Shown here one piece after another: positions 1 through 8,830 of a DNA stretch of 64,000 bases. How positions within the stretch are numbered: the first letter of the stretch is position 1; each line of letters begins with the position of its first letter. Position numbers and translations under genes: made by a program. Source of the DNA: an uncultured Persicobacter sp. (lineage in GTDB: Bacteria; Bacteroidota; Bacteroidia; Cytophagales; Cyclobacteriaceae); contig CANMKE010000004.1 in the NCBI GenBank assembly GCA_947498325.1, forward strand, positions 62,001 to 126,000, in the 5' to 3' direction. The notes under the pieces were generated by a model that worked only from the letters and a program-made list of their open reading frames with translations, did no database searches and was not told the DNA's origin.

Positions 1-1244
1 GTAGAAAGGATATTCTGACGGTAAAAAAACTTGGAAAGCAACTTCAATAAAACCGACTCGCCGAGCATAAATGCCATGGCGGAAAGTGCCACACACAAAT
101 AACTGAAAACCATGAAATTATCCCACAGCAAATTGACGCCAATGGAAAAACTGGACTGCGAATGGTAATTGATCGACTCAAAAATATTGAACACGAAAAA
201 ACCGAGCTCAAAAACAAAAAAGGTGAAAATCAGCCCGTAAAAATGCAGCTTTCGCGAAGATTGACGAAACAGATAACGCACCAAACCTGAACGGTAATAA
301 TGGCTGAAAATATAATTGACCACAATACACAGGAAAAACAGATTCAGGATCAGGTCTCCGAGTGAGGGGTTCAGAAAAGACGAAGCAAAAATCTTCGGGT
401 CAAAGATCTTGATCTCATTGAAGGCGAATGTTTCCCGGGAAAACAGCAAAGGCAATCGCCCACCGACCAGGGCTGTCACTAAGAACAACAAGCCGAAATC
501 GAAATGCCCTGCCTGTGCAAGGTATTGCGCATTGATCCATACAAAACGGATAAAGCAGGCAATAGAAAGAAAAATCACCAGCCAAATGAGGTAATAGACG
601 TCTGCCATCTCCCGTCGATAGCCCATCTCGTACTGAATGCCACAGAGGAAATTGCCGTTGGGAGCGAAAATCCGGAATTTGGAACTTTGGTATTGCGCCT
701 TCAGGTGGAGTAACTTATTGGTGAAAATTTTCTCATTGTAAGTTTTCCCCTGATACGTAATGTGGGTCTTTGCTTTGACCTTTAGCGGAATGACCTCTAC
801 AATTTCATAAATGATCGAGCCTTTTTCCAATGTCCGCCGCGAAAGGATCGATTCCCTGCGTGCCACTTCCCGAAAATGGTAGCGGTAATTCCCTGCCACT
901 TCTTTATAGGAAGGCACAAAGGTTTGGTCTGACCAATAGATCAGCTTTCCATTCAGGTATATGGTCGTTGGGTAAGTGGGCGTAAAATCCCCGAGGTGCT
1001 CGGCATTAAAATAGCCATCCTCCTGAATCTGATCCCGAAGCAGGTTCATTTCAGCATTCACTTTTTTGAGCTCGGCATTGAGCTTGGTCTGAATCTGCTC
1101 CGTATAGGCCTTAGGGTATTGAAACTGCCCCACGGCACCTTTTTCTAAAAAAATAGCCAATAGGAGGCCTATTCCCGAGATCAGGAGCCACCTAAGATGA
1201 TAAATCTTTATCTGTTTTGAAAAAAGTTGAAATGTACTTACCAA
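1..1244 (-). CDS. Multi-pass membrane sensor-like protein, N-terminal part (runs off window)
   Basis: The frame stays open from the left window edge back to an in-frame TAG at 1254-1256. No ATG is available, so the start is probably the TTG at 1242-1244. About 414 codons are visible. There is one N-terminal membrane helix (about residues 20-35), an extracytoplasmic stretch of roughly 170 residues, and then five or six hydrophobic helices from about residue 218 to the edge, including a loop reading FASSFLNPSLGDL. This layout resembles the N-terminal sensor part of large Cytophagales histidine kinases of the NtrY-like kind, in which HAMP and kinase domains follow. Those domains would lie outside the window, so the kinase assignment is inference. 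It lies downstream of, and in the same direction as, the oxidase cluster, but a terminator separates them. Confidence 0.6.
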   Translation of the reverse strand, partial: MVSTFQLFSKQIKIYHLRWLLISGIGLLLAIFLEKGAVGQFQYPKAYTEQIQTKLNAELKKVNAEMNLLRDQIQEDGYFNAEHLGDFTPTYPTTIYLNGKLIYWSDQTFVPSYKEVAGNYRYHFREVARRESILSRRTLEKGSIIYEIVEVIPLKVKAKTHITYQGKTYNEKIFTNKLLHLKAQYQSSKFRIFAPNGNFLCGIQYEMGYRREMADVYYLIWLVIFLSIACFIRFVWINAQYLAQAGHFDFGLLFLVTALVGGRLPLLFSRETFAFNEIKIFDPKIFASSFLNPSLGDLILNLFFLCIVVNYIFSHYYRSGLVRYLFRQSSRKLHFYGLIFTFFVFELGFFVFNIFESINYHSQSSFSIGVNLLWDNFMVFSYLCVALSAMAFMLGESVLLKLLSKFFYRQNILS

Positions 1245-1387
1245 AAGAAATTTCTAATTGTCATTTAATGTAGGAACCTCACACAAAAGAAGTACCAAAT
1301 TTTATTTATTCATCAATATAATTCAAAAAAACACCCTGAAGCATTTATTTATTCTTGCAGGCCTCCAAAAATACCATCTATTTGATA

Positions 1388-1414
1388 CAAAAAAAGCCCT
1401 TACGGGCATTTTTT
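1388..1414 (-). terminator. Rho-independent terminator ending the oxidase cluster
   Basis: A GCCC-TTAC-GGGC hairpin is flanked by A and T runs on both sides, so it can act in both directions. On the minus strand it overlaps the stop codon of the 99-residue gene and ends the transcript of the cytochrome oxidase accessory genes. Confidence 0.75.
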
Positions 1415-1712
1415 AATTTGTTCGCTGAGCAGCGTTCTGTATGATATGTTGATTTTTGAGCAAGCGTTCTTTCTCTCTTTTGGAGCTTCTGTACCAAAAG
1501 AATCCAATGGTAGAAATGACCACATAGGGCAGGATAAAAAGGTAGAGAATTCCTGTATTTAGCCCTGCACCAATACCAATATCTCCTTCAGAGACATTGT
1601 TTTCCACCGTGGCACGACACATGGCACACTGTGCCAACACGGGCATTTTAACAAATACCAGTATTCCGATCAATGTAAAAATTCGCGAGCACCATTTCAT
1701 AGCATCAGACAT
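1413..1712 (-). CDS. Small exported membrane protein with a CxxC motif
   Basis: This 99-residue protein has an N-terminal hydrophobic signal or anchor (about residues 10-27), immediately followed by a CAMC motif at the start of the mature part. A second membrane helix lies at about residues 53-73, and the tail is basic and cytoplasmic. It starts 11 nt after the DUF420 gene and is the last gene before the terminator, so it probably belongs to the oxidase assembly set. A CxxC next to a membrane helix would suit metal or thiol handling during oxidase maturation, but this is inference from position. I recognise no named family. Confidence 0.75.
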   Translation of the reverse strand: MSDAMKWCSRIFTLIGILVFVKMPVLAQCAMCRATVENNVSEGDIGIGAGLNTGILYLFILPYVVISTIGFFWYRSSKREKERLLKNQHIIQNAAQRTN

Positions 1713-1723
1713 CCTTTTCAGTT

Positions 1724-2311
1724 TTATTGGTAATAAGGAAGAATCATCAGGTAAACGATCACTCCAGAGACAGACACAAAAAGCCAGATAGGAAATGAAA
1801 GTTTAACAATTTTGCGATGCTTTTCCAGCTTATTAGAAAGTGCATAAAGATAAGACAATAACACCAACGGAAGCACCACCATTGCCAAGCCAATATGTAA
1901 TAAAAGCAATCCAAGATATAATGTTCGTAAAATCCCCAGGGAATTTTGTTCGGCCGTATCGAGCACTCCATTATGGTTGGCATCGCCGAAAATAGTGGCT
2001 TCCACGGAACCGTGGTAAATCACATACCCGACCAAAAACAACGCACCAAGCACAAAAGCTGCAAACATAAACTGTTTATGTTGCTCCACCTTTTCCTGCT
2101 TGATCGCACGCACCGCCAGCACCAGTGCTACGGCAGTTGCAGAGTTGATAACGGCATTAAAATGAGGGATCATCTTCACCCATTCGCCAGTAATTTCAAT
2201 TTTAAATGGGCTGAAAAATAAAACCGCTACGGCAATTGGGATAATGAAGCTCAGCAGGGCAATAAGAATGATAAATTTTCGTCCTTTTTCTTGATCAATA
2301 GCTGTTTCCAT
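1724..2311 (-). CDS. DUF420 membrane protein (YozB/CtaM-like), probable oxidase assembly factor
   Basis: This 195-residue protein has five predicted membrane helices (about residues 12-33, 52-68, 82-99, 128-152 and 172-192) and conserved histidines near helix ends, matching the DUF420 family. The Staphylococcus aureus member CtaM is known to be needed for haem-copper oxidase activity. Family members commonly sit beside SCO and oxidase genes, as here. It lies 51 nt after the SCO-like gene and 11 nt before the CxxC protein, so the three are likely co-transcribed. The family call is firm. The precise step in oxidase maturation is not visible from sequence. Confidence 0.85.
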   Translation of the reverse strand: METAIDQEKGRKFIILIALLSFIIPIAVAVLFFSPFKIEITGEWVKMIPHFNAVINSATAVALVLAVRAIKQEKVEQHKQFMFAAFVLGALFLVGYVIYHGSVEATIFGDANHNGVLDTAEQNSLGILRTLYLGLLLLHIGLAMVVLPLVLLSYLYALSNKLEKHRKIVKLSFPIWLFVSVSGVIVYLMILPYYQ

Positions 2312-2362
2312 AATTGTAAAGATTGTAATTGGGTAGAATGGAATATTAGGTTTGGGTTCAGT

Positions 2363-2935
2363 TTAATACTGACTGTATAAAATGCTAACTTCTTGTTTGA
2401 GGCGATCCATTTCCTCCATTTTTTTGCTGTCGAAAAATCCCCGCAAATCCCCTGCGGAATCCATCAGCACGATGGTAGATGTCCAATCCCCTTGTGGTTC
2501 AAGGGCAAATCGGCATTTAAAAACTTGGGCTAAAGTTGGGGCATTTCCCAAAATCGTATGGATCCCTTCTGGGGTAACCCCTTGCTCGTCTGTCATGAGC
2601 CAATAGCCTACTTTGGGGTATTTCTTCAGGGCATCTTTAAGCTCCAGCAGCAAGGCTGCCTGTTGTTCGGGTTGCTGAACACCGTAAGCCATCAGGTTGA
2701 TTTGTCCTGCAAGCTGACCATTGATCTGCAATTGTGCTGCGCTGTCGTCAAGCAGCAGGGAGGCTACTTTTACCGATCCGCAATCGGTTTGAGTTATGAG
2801 CGAATCTTTGGCATAGCGCACAGGAAGATCATAGCTGTTTTCGCCGAAGGCCTGTAAAAAAAGGTAAACCAAAACAGGCAAGAGCAATAAAGCTGACAGA
2901 AATATAGATTGTTTAATTTTGTTCTTCTTCATCAT
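2363..2935 (-). CDS. SCO1/SenC-like thioredoxin-fold protein lacking the copper-binding motif
   Basis: This 190-residue protein has one N-terminal membrane anchor (about residues 10-30) and an extracytoplasmic thioredoxin-like domain. The C-terminal segment (IVLMDSAGDLRGFFD, then a run of acidic and basic residues) fits the end of the SCO family. Position in the oxidase cluster, between subunit IV and DUF420, is the usual place of SCO in Bacteroidota. However, where SCO proteins carry CxxxCP the sequence reads GVQQPEQ, and the conserved copper-ligand histidine before the last strand is absent. Only two cysteines remain, at residue 52 and near residue 142, neither in a CxxxC spacing. It is unlikely to load CuA by the standard mechanism and may have become a structural partner, or another SCO elsewhere may do the copper work. 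Confidence 0.75.
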   Translation of the reverse strand: MMKKNKIKQSIFLSALLLLPVLVYLFLQAFGENSYDLPVRYAKDSLITQTDCGSVKVASLLLDDSAAQLQINGQLAGQINLMAYGVQQPEQQAALLLELKDALKKYPKVGYWLMTDEQGVTPEGIHTILGNAPTLAQVFKCRFALEPQGDWTSTIVLMDSAGDLRGFFDSKKMEEMDRLKQEVSILYSQY

Positions 2936-2944
2936 AAAAATAAA

Positions 2945-2974
2945 AATCAGACCGATGAGGTCTGATTTTATTAC
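2945..2974 (-). terminator. Terminator between subunit IV gene and SCO-like gene
   Basis: A perfect 9-bp stem (AATCAGACC / GGTCTGATT) with a 5-nt loop is followed by T-rich sequence on the minus strand. It would end or attenuate transcription after the subunit IV gene, lowering expression of the three downstream accessory genes. Confidence 0.7.
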
Positions 2975-2985
2975 TTTTTAAACAC

Positions 2986-3315
2986 TTATCCTACAAAATA
3001 GGAGAATATCGCCGAGCCTTCGTTGAGTAAGGCAATTACAAGCCAAATTATAAAGACCACTGGGAGACCCAATGACCAGATCAACACCTTGTGTTCATGT
3101 TTCAGGTGCATAAACTCTGAAACAATATAGAATGCTTTCCAGAGGGTCAGCAAAATAAACAAAGAGTTACGTGGCATTCCTGAAGATACCGTAAAGGCAA
3201 TCACGAATTCCACCGCGGTAATCAGGGCAAGAATCCCCGCTACCTTCCATATTTTCTTGATCTTCGCAGGATCAGCAGGTTGTACCTGAATGTTGTTGTT
3301 GGTCGTTTCCATCAT
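2986..3315 (-). CDS. Cytochrome c oxidase subunit IV (CoxD-like)
   Basis: This 109-residue protein has three membrane helices (about residues 24-44, 53-70 and 78-98) and a charged, short loop reading HLKHEHK between the second and third. Length, helix pattern and position directly after the two subunit III genes match the small bacterial subunit IV family of caa3/aa3 oxidases. It has no catalytic centre and is thought to stabilise the core complex in the inner membrane. The start is the first of two adjacent ATG codons. Confidence 0.85.
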   Translation of the reverse strand: MMETTNNNIQVQPADPAKIKKIWKVAGILALITAVEFVIAFTVSSGMPRNSLFILLTLWKAFYIVSEFMHLKHEHKVLIWSLGLPVVFIIWLVIALLNEGSAIFSYFVG

Positions 3316-3434
3316 TTCATATTTTTAAAAAAGCAGTGGAGCCTAAAATGAGCTACTTATTTTCCGAATAATTACAACTCGGCTCCCACTAACATTTATT
3401 TCTTAACGGCGCTATGACAGGCTTTCGCTGCTCC

Positions 3435-4205
3435 TTAGATCAAATAGAAAAAGGTAAACACGAATACCCAAACCAAATCGACAAAGTGCCAATAAAGTCC
3501 TACTTTTTCCACCATCTCATAATGTCCGCGTTTATCATAGGTACCTACTACAACATTATAGAAGATAATGAAATTCAGAATAATCCCTGACAACACGTGC
3601 GTTCCGTGGAAACCAGTGATGAAGAAAAACAAATTGGCAAAAACCTGAGGTCCGTACTCGTTGGCTTCCAAATTGGCGCCGTACACCATGGCTTCCACCC
3701 ATTTCCCATCTACGAGTTCCTTGACTACCATACCAACACCTTTACCATCGATAAAGTGTGCCCACTCCCAAGCCTGACAGCCCAGGAAAGTAATCCCACC
3801 GACGATCGTCCAGAGCATCCATTTCTGTACGGCCTCACGGTCCATACGGTGCCCAGCCTCTACAGCCAAAACCATTGTTACTGAAGACAGGATAAGAATA
3901 AAAGTCATGATCCCCACAAATACCAAAGGCAAGTGAACACCATGCAAAAATGGAACAGCATCAAATACCAGCTCAGGAATCGGCCAATGTTCTGCTGAAG
4001 GCAGGAACGAGTCCGTTGGAGAATGCGGATAAGCCGGGAATCGGTATCGCAACATTCCGTAGGCAATCAAAAGCCCAGAAAAAGAGAAGGTATCAGACAG
4101 CAGAAAAAACCACATCATCAGCTTGCCGTAGCTTGCATTCATGGGCTTGTTTCCACCCCCCCAAACACCAGTAGCGCCAGGAATTAAAGTTGAGGTTTGT
4201 GACAT
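3435..4205 (-). CDS. coxC: Cytochrome c oxidase subunit III
   Basis: This 256-residue subunit III has the usual seven membrane helices. Recognisable family segments are the region around WAHFIDGKG and the C-terminal FHGTHVLSG and YWHFVDLVWVFVFTFFYL stretches. Subunit III holds no metal centres. It stabilises subunit I and supports proton uptake. It is preceded by a second, shorter subunit III gene (32-nt gap), an arrangement common in Bacteroidota, where the two together build the subunit III part of the oxidase. Confidence 0.93.
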   Translation of the reverse strand: MSQTSTLIPGATGVWGGGNKPMNASYGKLMMWFFLLSDTFSFSGLLIAYGMLRYRFPAYPHSPTDSFLPSAEHWPIPELVFDAVPFLHGVHLPLVFVGIMTFILILSSVTMVLAVEAGHRMDREAVQKWMLWTIVGGITFLGCQAWEWAHFIDGKGVGMVVKELVDGKWVEAMVYGANLEANEYGPQVFANLFFFITGFHGTHVLSGIILNFIIFYNVVVGTYDKRGHYEMVEKVGLYWHFVDLVWVFVFTFFYLI

Positions 4206-4237
4206 AATGGTTGATAAGGTTATAGTCGGTTATTTTT

Positions 4238-4819
4238 TTAATTATAGTAATTCAGAAATACGTAAAGGTAGATCCAAAGCCCTCCGAGGAAGTGCCAATA
4301 GGTTACAAACATCTCCATACGGTCCAGTTTACGAGAGTGTACCTTGAAGCGGAAAGCGGCATAAAGCATGATCAGCAAAAAGACAATAGCACTCACCAGG
4401 TGCGCAACATGAACACCCGTAAAAACATAAATGAATGAACCTGCAGGGTTGCCCACAAAGTTGATATTCATCGCCATAAGATCATCCCAGGCAAGCAACT
4501 GCCCATAAATAAAGGCAATGCCCAAAACTGCAGAAGCCACCAGCATCATTTTCACTTTGGCAAGCTGATCCTTTTTCGCAAAATGATAAGCAAGCTGTGC
4601 GGTTACCGAAGAGCAGACGATCAGTGCGGAGTTCCATAAGAAGATGGTCGGCAAACTGATTCCGAGCGTACCGGTTTCAGAAACCTTAACAATATAAGCG
4701 GAGGTCAATGCGCCAAACAACAAGACAACTGACACCAAAAACAGCCATAAGGCAAATTTCTGGGCATTCATAGCTAAAGGTGTTTGGGGTTGTGCACTCA
4801 TATGAAGCGAAGTATCCAT
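4238..4819 (-). CDS. Haem-copper oxidase subunit III, second copy
   Basis: This 193-residue protein has five membrane helices and the subunit III signatures FTGVHVAHL and TYWHFLGGLWIYLYVFLNYYN at the C-terminus. It is shorter than its neighbour because the first two helices of classical subunit III are missing. It sits 19 nt downstream of ctaB and 32 nt upstream of coxC, so translation is probably coupled. The role is structural, in the terminal oxidase. An alternative assignment to a quinol oxidase subunit is unlikely because CuA is present in the neighbouring CoxB. Confidence 0.9.
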   Translation of the reverse strand: MDTSLHMSAQPQTPLAMNAQKFALWLFLVSVVLLFGALTSAYIVKVSETGTLGISLPTIFLWNSALIVCSSVTAQLAYHFAKKDQLAKVKMMLVASAVLGIAFIYGQLLAWDDLMAMNINFVGNPAGSFIYVFTGVHVAHLVSAIVFLLIMLYAAFRFKVHSRKLDRMEMFVTYWHFLGGLWIYLYVFLNYYN

Positions 4820-4838
4820 CGTGGTATTTGTTTAATGA

Positions 4839-5732
4839 TTAAAGCAAGTCAAACAGTAATGACAGTTGCACAATAGGCAGGTAAATAAACGACCCGAACA
4901 TAATACGCAAAGCGGACTTGCGGTCCTGATAGCGCATCAGCTGGATGGTCTGTGCTAAAAACAGCACCCCGCATACGGTGGTAATCAATGCTGAATTAAT
5001 GCCTGTGATTCCAAAACGGGCGGGCAAAAGCCCTATTGGAATTAGAAATAAAGTGTAAGTGATAATCTGTAAACAGGTTTCCATATCCTTTTTACCATTC
5101 ACTGGCAAAAGCTTGAATCCTGCTTTCTTATAATCTTCATCAGCCACCCATGCAATAGCCCAGAAATGAGGGAATTGCCAAAAAAACTGAATACCGAACA
5201 GGATAATTCCGATCAGGGAAATCTCCCCAGTTGCGGCTGTCCAGCCCAAAAGCGGAGGCAAAGCACCGGGAATTGCCCCTACGAATACCGCCACGGGGCC
5301 AACGCGTTTCAGCGGTGTATATACAAAAGCATAAAGCACCAAAGAGATCACCGACAGAATGACTGTAAGTGGGTTGGTGTAAATCACCAGCAACACCAGG
5401 CCTGCAGTACCAACAATACCGGAATAAAGTAACGCTTCCATGTCGGTCAGTCGACCTTGTGCCATCGGGCGGTTTTCCGTCCGTTTCATTAACAGGTCGT
5501 ACTCTTTTTCCTGAATTTGATTCAGCGTAATCGAGGCACCGGAAACCAGGAAGCCACCGAGTGAAAGCATCAATAATGTTTCCCAGTTCACCTCCCCACG
5601 CATAGCCATGGCGTAACCAAAAGCCGATGAAAAAGCCACCAAAAGTGACAGTCTTGCTTTCAGTAAAGCCATCAGATCCTTCACGATCAGCATGCTGAAT
5701 GTTCGGTTGGAAACAGGATTGGATGAAATCAT
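4839..5732 (-). CDS. ctaB: Protoheme IX farnesyltransferase (haem O synthase)
   Basis: This 297-residue UbiA-family prenyltransferase has eight to nine membrane helices. The first polyprenyl-phosphate binding loop reads LNQIQEKEYDLLMKRT followed by ENRPMAQGR. The second conserved loop lies around VADEDYKKAGFKLLP. It attaches a farnesyl group to haem B to give haem O, the precursor of the haem A used by the oxidase encoded around it. In the first loop Glu stands where many homologues have Asp, a conservative change. A haem A synthase (CtaA) gene, the next step, is not in the window. Confidence 0.93.
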   Translation of the reverse strand: MISSNPVSNRTFSMLIVKDLMALLKARLSLLVAFSSAFGYAMAMRGEVNWETLLMLSLGGFLVSGASITLNQIQEKEYDLLMKRTENRPMAQGRLTDMEALLYSGIVGTAGLVLLVIYTNPLTVILSVISLVLYAFVYTPLKRVGPVAVFVGAIPGALPPLLGWTAATGEISLIGIILFGIQFFWQFPHFWAIAWVADEDYKKAGFKLLPVNGKKDMETCLQIITYTLFLIPIGLLPARFGITGINSALITTVCGVLFLAQTIQLMRYQDRKSALRIMFGSFIYLPIVQLSLLFDLL

Positions 5733-5768
5733 AGCCTAAAGGGATTGTTGGAATAGAAGAAAAGAGTT

Positions 5769-5785
5769 GGGAGCTCAGCGCTCCC
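5769..5785 (-). terminator. Possible attenuating hairpin between coxA and ctaB
   Basis: A perfect 6-bp stem (GGGAGC / GCTCCC) with a 5-nt loop lies just after the coxA stop codon. On the minus strand a T-rich stretch follows only after several other bases, so it may reduce rather than end transcription, or may protect the coxA message end. Confidence 0.4.
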
Positions 5786-5797
5786 CTAATGTATCAC

Positions 5798-7666
5798 TTA
5801 TTTATTCACTTGTTTTTGCACTTCTTTCAACTGCTCCTGCTCATGTGGCAAGTTCGAGTTGGGGGTTTCCGTTAAAGGAACTGTTTGAGGAATAAAATCC
5901 TCGAATCCGTCTGCTTCCGCATTTGGCTTAGAGTAATCGTAAGGCCAACGGTGAACAGCAGGAATTTCTCCCGGCCAGTTACCATGCCCTGGCTCTACTG
6001 GAGTAGTCCATTCCAAAGTCGTCGAGTTCCATGGGTTTTGCGGAGCGCGACGTCCACGGTACATCGAATAGAAGAAGTTGAAAAGGAATACCAATTGCGC
6101 AAAGAAGGTAAAGATTGCCGCCGCAGACACAAAAGCATTCAGATCAGAAAATCCGCTGAAAGCCTGGAAGTTCGTGAAGGAATAATAGTGTCGTGGGAAA
6201 CCTGCAATACCGATATAATGCATTGGGAAGAAAACCAGATACACGCCGAGGAAAGTAAACCAGAAGTGAATATAACCCAAACGAGGGTCGATCATTCTGC
6301 CAAACATTTTCGGGAACCAGTGATAAACCCCAGCCATCAGCCCGAAGAAAGAGGCAGAGCCCATTACGAGGTGAAAGTGAGCGACCACAAAATAGGTATC
6401 GTGTAGCTGAATATCAATTGCGGAGTTCCCCAGGAAGATCCCCGTCAGTCCACCAGAGATGAACAAGGATACCAAACCAATAGAGAACAAAGTTGCGGGT
6501 GTAAATACAATGTTACCTCTCCAGAGTGTCGCCAGATAATTGAAGACCTTAACGGCCGACGGCACGGCAATAATCAGGGTAAGGAGGGTAAATATTGTCC
6601 CGAGGAATGGGTTCATTCCGGAGACGAACATATGGTGTGCCCATACAACGAAAGACAAAACCGTAATACCGAGCATAGAACCAATCATGGCACGGTAACC
6701 GAAGATCGGCTTACGTGAGTTGGTAGAGATCACCTCTGAAGTAATACCCAGTGCTGGAAGCAGTACGATATACACCTCTGGGTGCCCAAGGAACCAGAAC
6801 AAATGCTGATAAAGGATCGGTGAACCACCTACCTGTGGCAATGCTTCGCCACCAATATAAATTTCTGACAAATAGAAAGCGGTACCGAATCCACGGTCGA
6901 AGATCAACAACAAAGCGGCCGCCAATAACACAGGGAAAGACAACACACCAATAATGGCCGTCAGGAAGAATGCCCAGATCGTCAATGGCATACGGGTAAG
7001 GGTCATGCCCACCGTACGGAGGTTAATTACTGTCGTGATATAGTTGATACTTCCCAATAGCGAGGAAACGATAAATAAGGCCATCGCCACCAGCCACATC
7101 GTCATTCCCAGTCCTGAGCCAGAAACTGCCTGCGGCAGTGCCGACAGCGGCGGATAGTTCCACCAACCTGCGGAGGCAGGCCCTGTTTCGATGAACAAAG
7201 AAAGGAGCATTACCAAGCCTGAAGCGACAAAGAACCAGTAAGACAACATATTCATGAAGCCTGAGGCCATATCGCGGGCTCCAATTTGGAGCGGGATGAG
7301 GTAATTACTAAAAGTACCCGACAAGCCGGCGGTCAGTACAAAGAATACCATAATGGTACCGTGCATGGTCACCAGGGCGAGATAAAACTCGGGATCGAGC
7401 TTTCCTTGTGGCGTAATCCATTTTCCCAAAATCGGACGGATCCACTCCAAATCCATATCAGGAAAACCAAGCTGAAGACGGAAAATCATGGAAAGTCCTC
7501 CGCCAATCAAGGCCCAGAATATACCAGTCACCAAAAATTGCTTACCGATCATTTTATGATCCGTAGAGAAAATATATTTGGTCCAAAAGTTATCGTGATG
7601 CTCGTGGTGGTCATCATGTGCGTGATCTTCGACATGTGCCGCCGTCTGCGTTCCAGTAGTTGACAT
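5798..7666 (-). CDS. coxA: Cytochrome c oxidase subunit I
   Basis: This 622-residue catalytic subunit binds haem a and the haem a3-CuB centre, reduces oxygen to water and pumps protons. Visible motifs are GHPEVYI (CuB ligand His and the cross-linked Tyr), HHMFVSG (CuB His pair) and HDTYFVVAHFHLVMG (ligands of haem a3 and haem a). The protein has the 12-helix core with an N-terminal extension. That extension is unusually His-rich: seven histidines lie between residues 11 and 24. The C-terminal tail of about 70 residues is hydrophilic. It starts 17 nt after coxB ends, so the two are co-transcribed. Confidence 0.97.
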   Translation of the reverse strand: MSTTGTQTAAHVEDHAHDDHHEHHDNFWTKYIFSTDHKMIGKQFLVTGIFWALIGGGLSMIFRLQLGFPDMDLEWIRPILGKWITPQGKLDPEFYLALVTMHGTIMVFFVLTAGLSGTFSNYLIPLQIGARDMASGFMNMLSYWFFVASGLVMLLSLFIETGPASAGWWNYPPLSALPQAVSGSGLGMTMWLVAMALFIVSSLLGSINYITTVINLRTVGMTLTRMPLTIWAFFLTAIIGVLSFPVLLAAALLLIFDRGFGTAFYLSEIYIGGEALPQVGGSPILYQHLFWFLGHPEVYIVLLPALGITSEVISTNSRKPIFGYRAMIGSMLGITVLSFVVWAHHMFVSGMNPFLGTIFTLLTLIIAVPSAVKVFNYLATLWRGNIVFTPATLFSIGLVSLFISGGLTGIFLGNSAIDIQLHDTYFVVAHFHLVMGSASFFGLMAGVYHWFPKMFGRMIDPRLGYIHFWFTFLGVYLVFFPMHYIGIAGFPRHYYSFTNFQAFSGFSDLNAFVSAAAIFTFFAQLVFLFNFFYSMYRGRRAPQNPWNSTTLEWTTPVEPGHGNWPGEIPAVHRWPYDYSKPNAEADGFEDFIPQTVPLTETPNSNLPHEQEQLKEVQKQVNK

Positions 7667-7683
7667 CTTAAAGGTATTATGAA

Positions 7684-8763
7684 TTATAGGGAAGTTTCTT
7701 TTTCTATTGCGACTTCAGCACCAGCGGGCTCTTCTGCCTGCCCTGTTTTCACCAAAGCCAGTTCTTTCAGCTCTTCAGGAACCCTTGACAAATATTCAGG
7801 ATTCTTCGACAGCCATGACTTCTGCTCCGATTTCCATTTCTGGTAATCTTCCTGAGAATCCACCACTACCAAAAGTCGCATAGCGAAGTGACCGCGGCCA
7901 CAAATTTGGTTACAGGCCAATTCATAGTTGAAATCCGGGTTGCCCAACTCCTGACGCATCTGTTCCGTCGTTTTTGTAGCTGTAAAATGAAAGCGAGTTG
8001 GCATGCCAGGAACGGCATCCATTTTCAGGCGGAACTGAGGAATAAATACAGAGTGGATTACATCACGGGCACGGATTTTCAACTCTACAGGCTGATCTAC
8101 CGGAATGTGTAATTCACGAGGAATGAAATCATCAAAAGCAGTACGGTCAGAGAAATCGATCCCGAACATATTATCTGCATCGATCAGGCGGTAATCGTGC
8201 TTACCCAGTTTGCCATCGGCACCAGGGTAGCGCACTTTCCATGCAAACTGATAACCAAGCACTTCAATGACTTCTGCATTTTCAGGTGCCGGACCCGTGA
8301 TTTTATGCCAGGTGCTCAAACCTGTAACAATCAAAGCCGCCAAAACAATTGCCGGAACGATCGTCCATAAAGCCTCTACCTTGCCGTTGTCAGGGTAAAA
8401 GAAAGCGGGTTTCTTTTCGTTATGCTGATACTTAAAAGCAAAGCCAAACAACAATACCTGAGTGATCAGAAAAACAACACCCGTAACCCCCATGGTCACC
8501 CAGAACAGGTGGTCCGTCATGGCGCCGTGCTCAGAGGCAATCGGAATGGTGTATTCGTCAAAATGAACGTAGGAATAGTAACCTGAGGCAATCAGGGATA
8601 CGGTTAGAAAAATCACCATTAAGGCGGCATTCCATTTGTTGGCCGGAGTGATTCGCTTTTTATCGGTGCCTTTGACAACGCCTACAAGTACAAATATTCG
8701 ATGTACGAGTAAAATCGCTACCAAAACAAAGAAAGCCCCGACTAAAATTACAAGGTTCTGCAT
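7684..8763 (-). CDS. coxB: Cytochrome c oxidase subunit II (CuA subunit)
   Basis: This 359-residue protein has an extra N-terminal membrane helix, two helices of the subunit II hairpin (about residues 45-65 and 85-108) and a periplasmic cupredoxin domain. The CuA site is complete: Cys284, Cys288, His292 and Met295 in CNQICGRGHFAM, with an upstream His in DVIHSVF. No cytochrome c domain is fused at the C-terminus, so electrons must come from a separate haem protein, probably ActE or another haem domain of the neighbouring alternative complex III. It is the first gene of the oxidase operon. Confidence 0.96.
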   Translation of the reverse strand: MQNLVILVGAFFVLVAILLVHRIFVLVGVVKGTDKKRITPANKWNAALMVIFLTVSLIASGYYSYVHFDEYTIPIASEHGAMTDHLFWVTMGVTGVVFLITQVLLFGFAFKYQHNEKKPAFFYPDNGKVEALWTIVPAIVLAALIVTGLSTWHKITGPAPENAEVIEVLGYQFAWKVRYPGADGKLGKHDYRLIDADNMFGIDFSDRTAFDDFIPRELHIPVDQPVELKIRARDVIHSVFIPQFRLKMDAVPGMPTRFHFTATKTTEQMRQELGNPDFNYELACNQICGRGHFAMRLLVVVDSQEDYQKWKSEQKSWLSKNPEYLSRVPEELKELALVKTGQAEEPAGAEVAIEKETSL

Positions 8764-8799
8764 GGATGTGGTTCTTAATTATATAGGGTAATAGTTTAT

Positions 8800-8830
8800 C
8801 AAATCTATATGCTCAACCAACTGTGTAAAG
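8800..8830 (-). promoter_or_regulatory. Candidate promoter of the coxB operon
   Basis: On the minus strand TAGATTTG (8800-8807) matches the Bacteroidota -7 box TAnnTTTG. A weak -33 box CTTT (8827-8830) lies 19 nt upstream. The same TAGATTTG octamer is found upstream of actA. Assignment is by pattern only. Confidence 0.45.
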
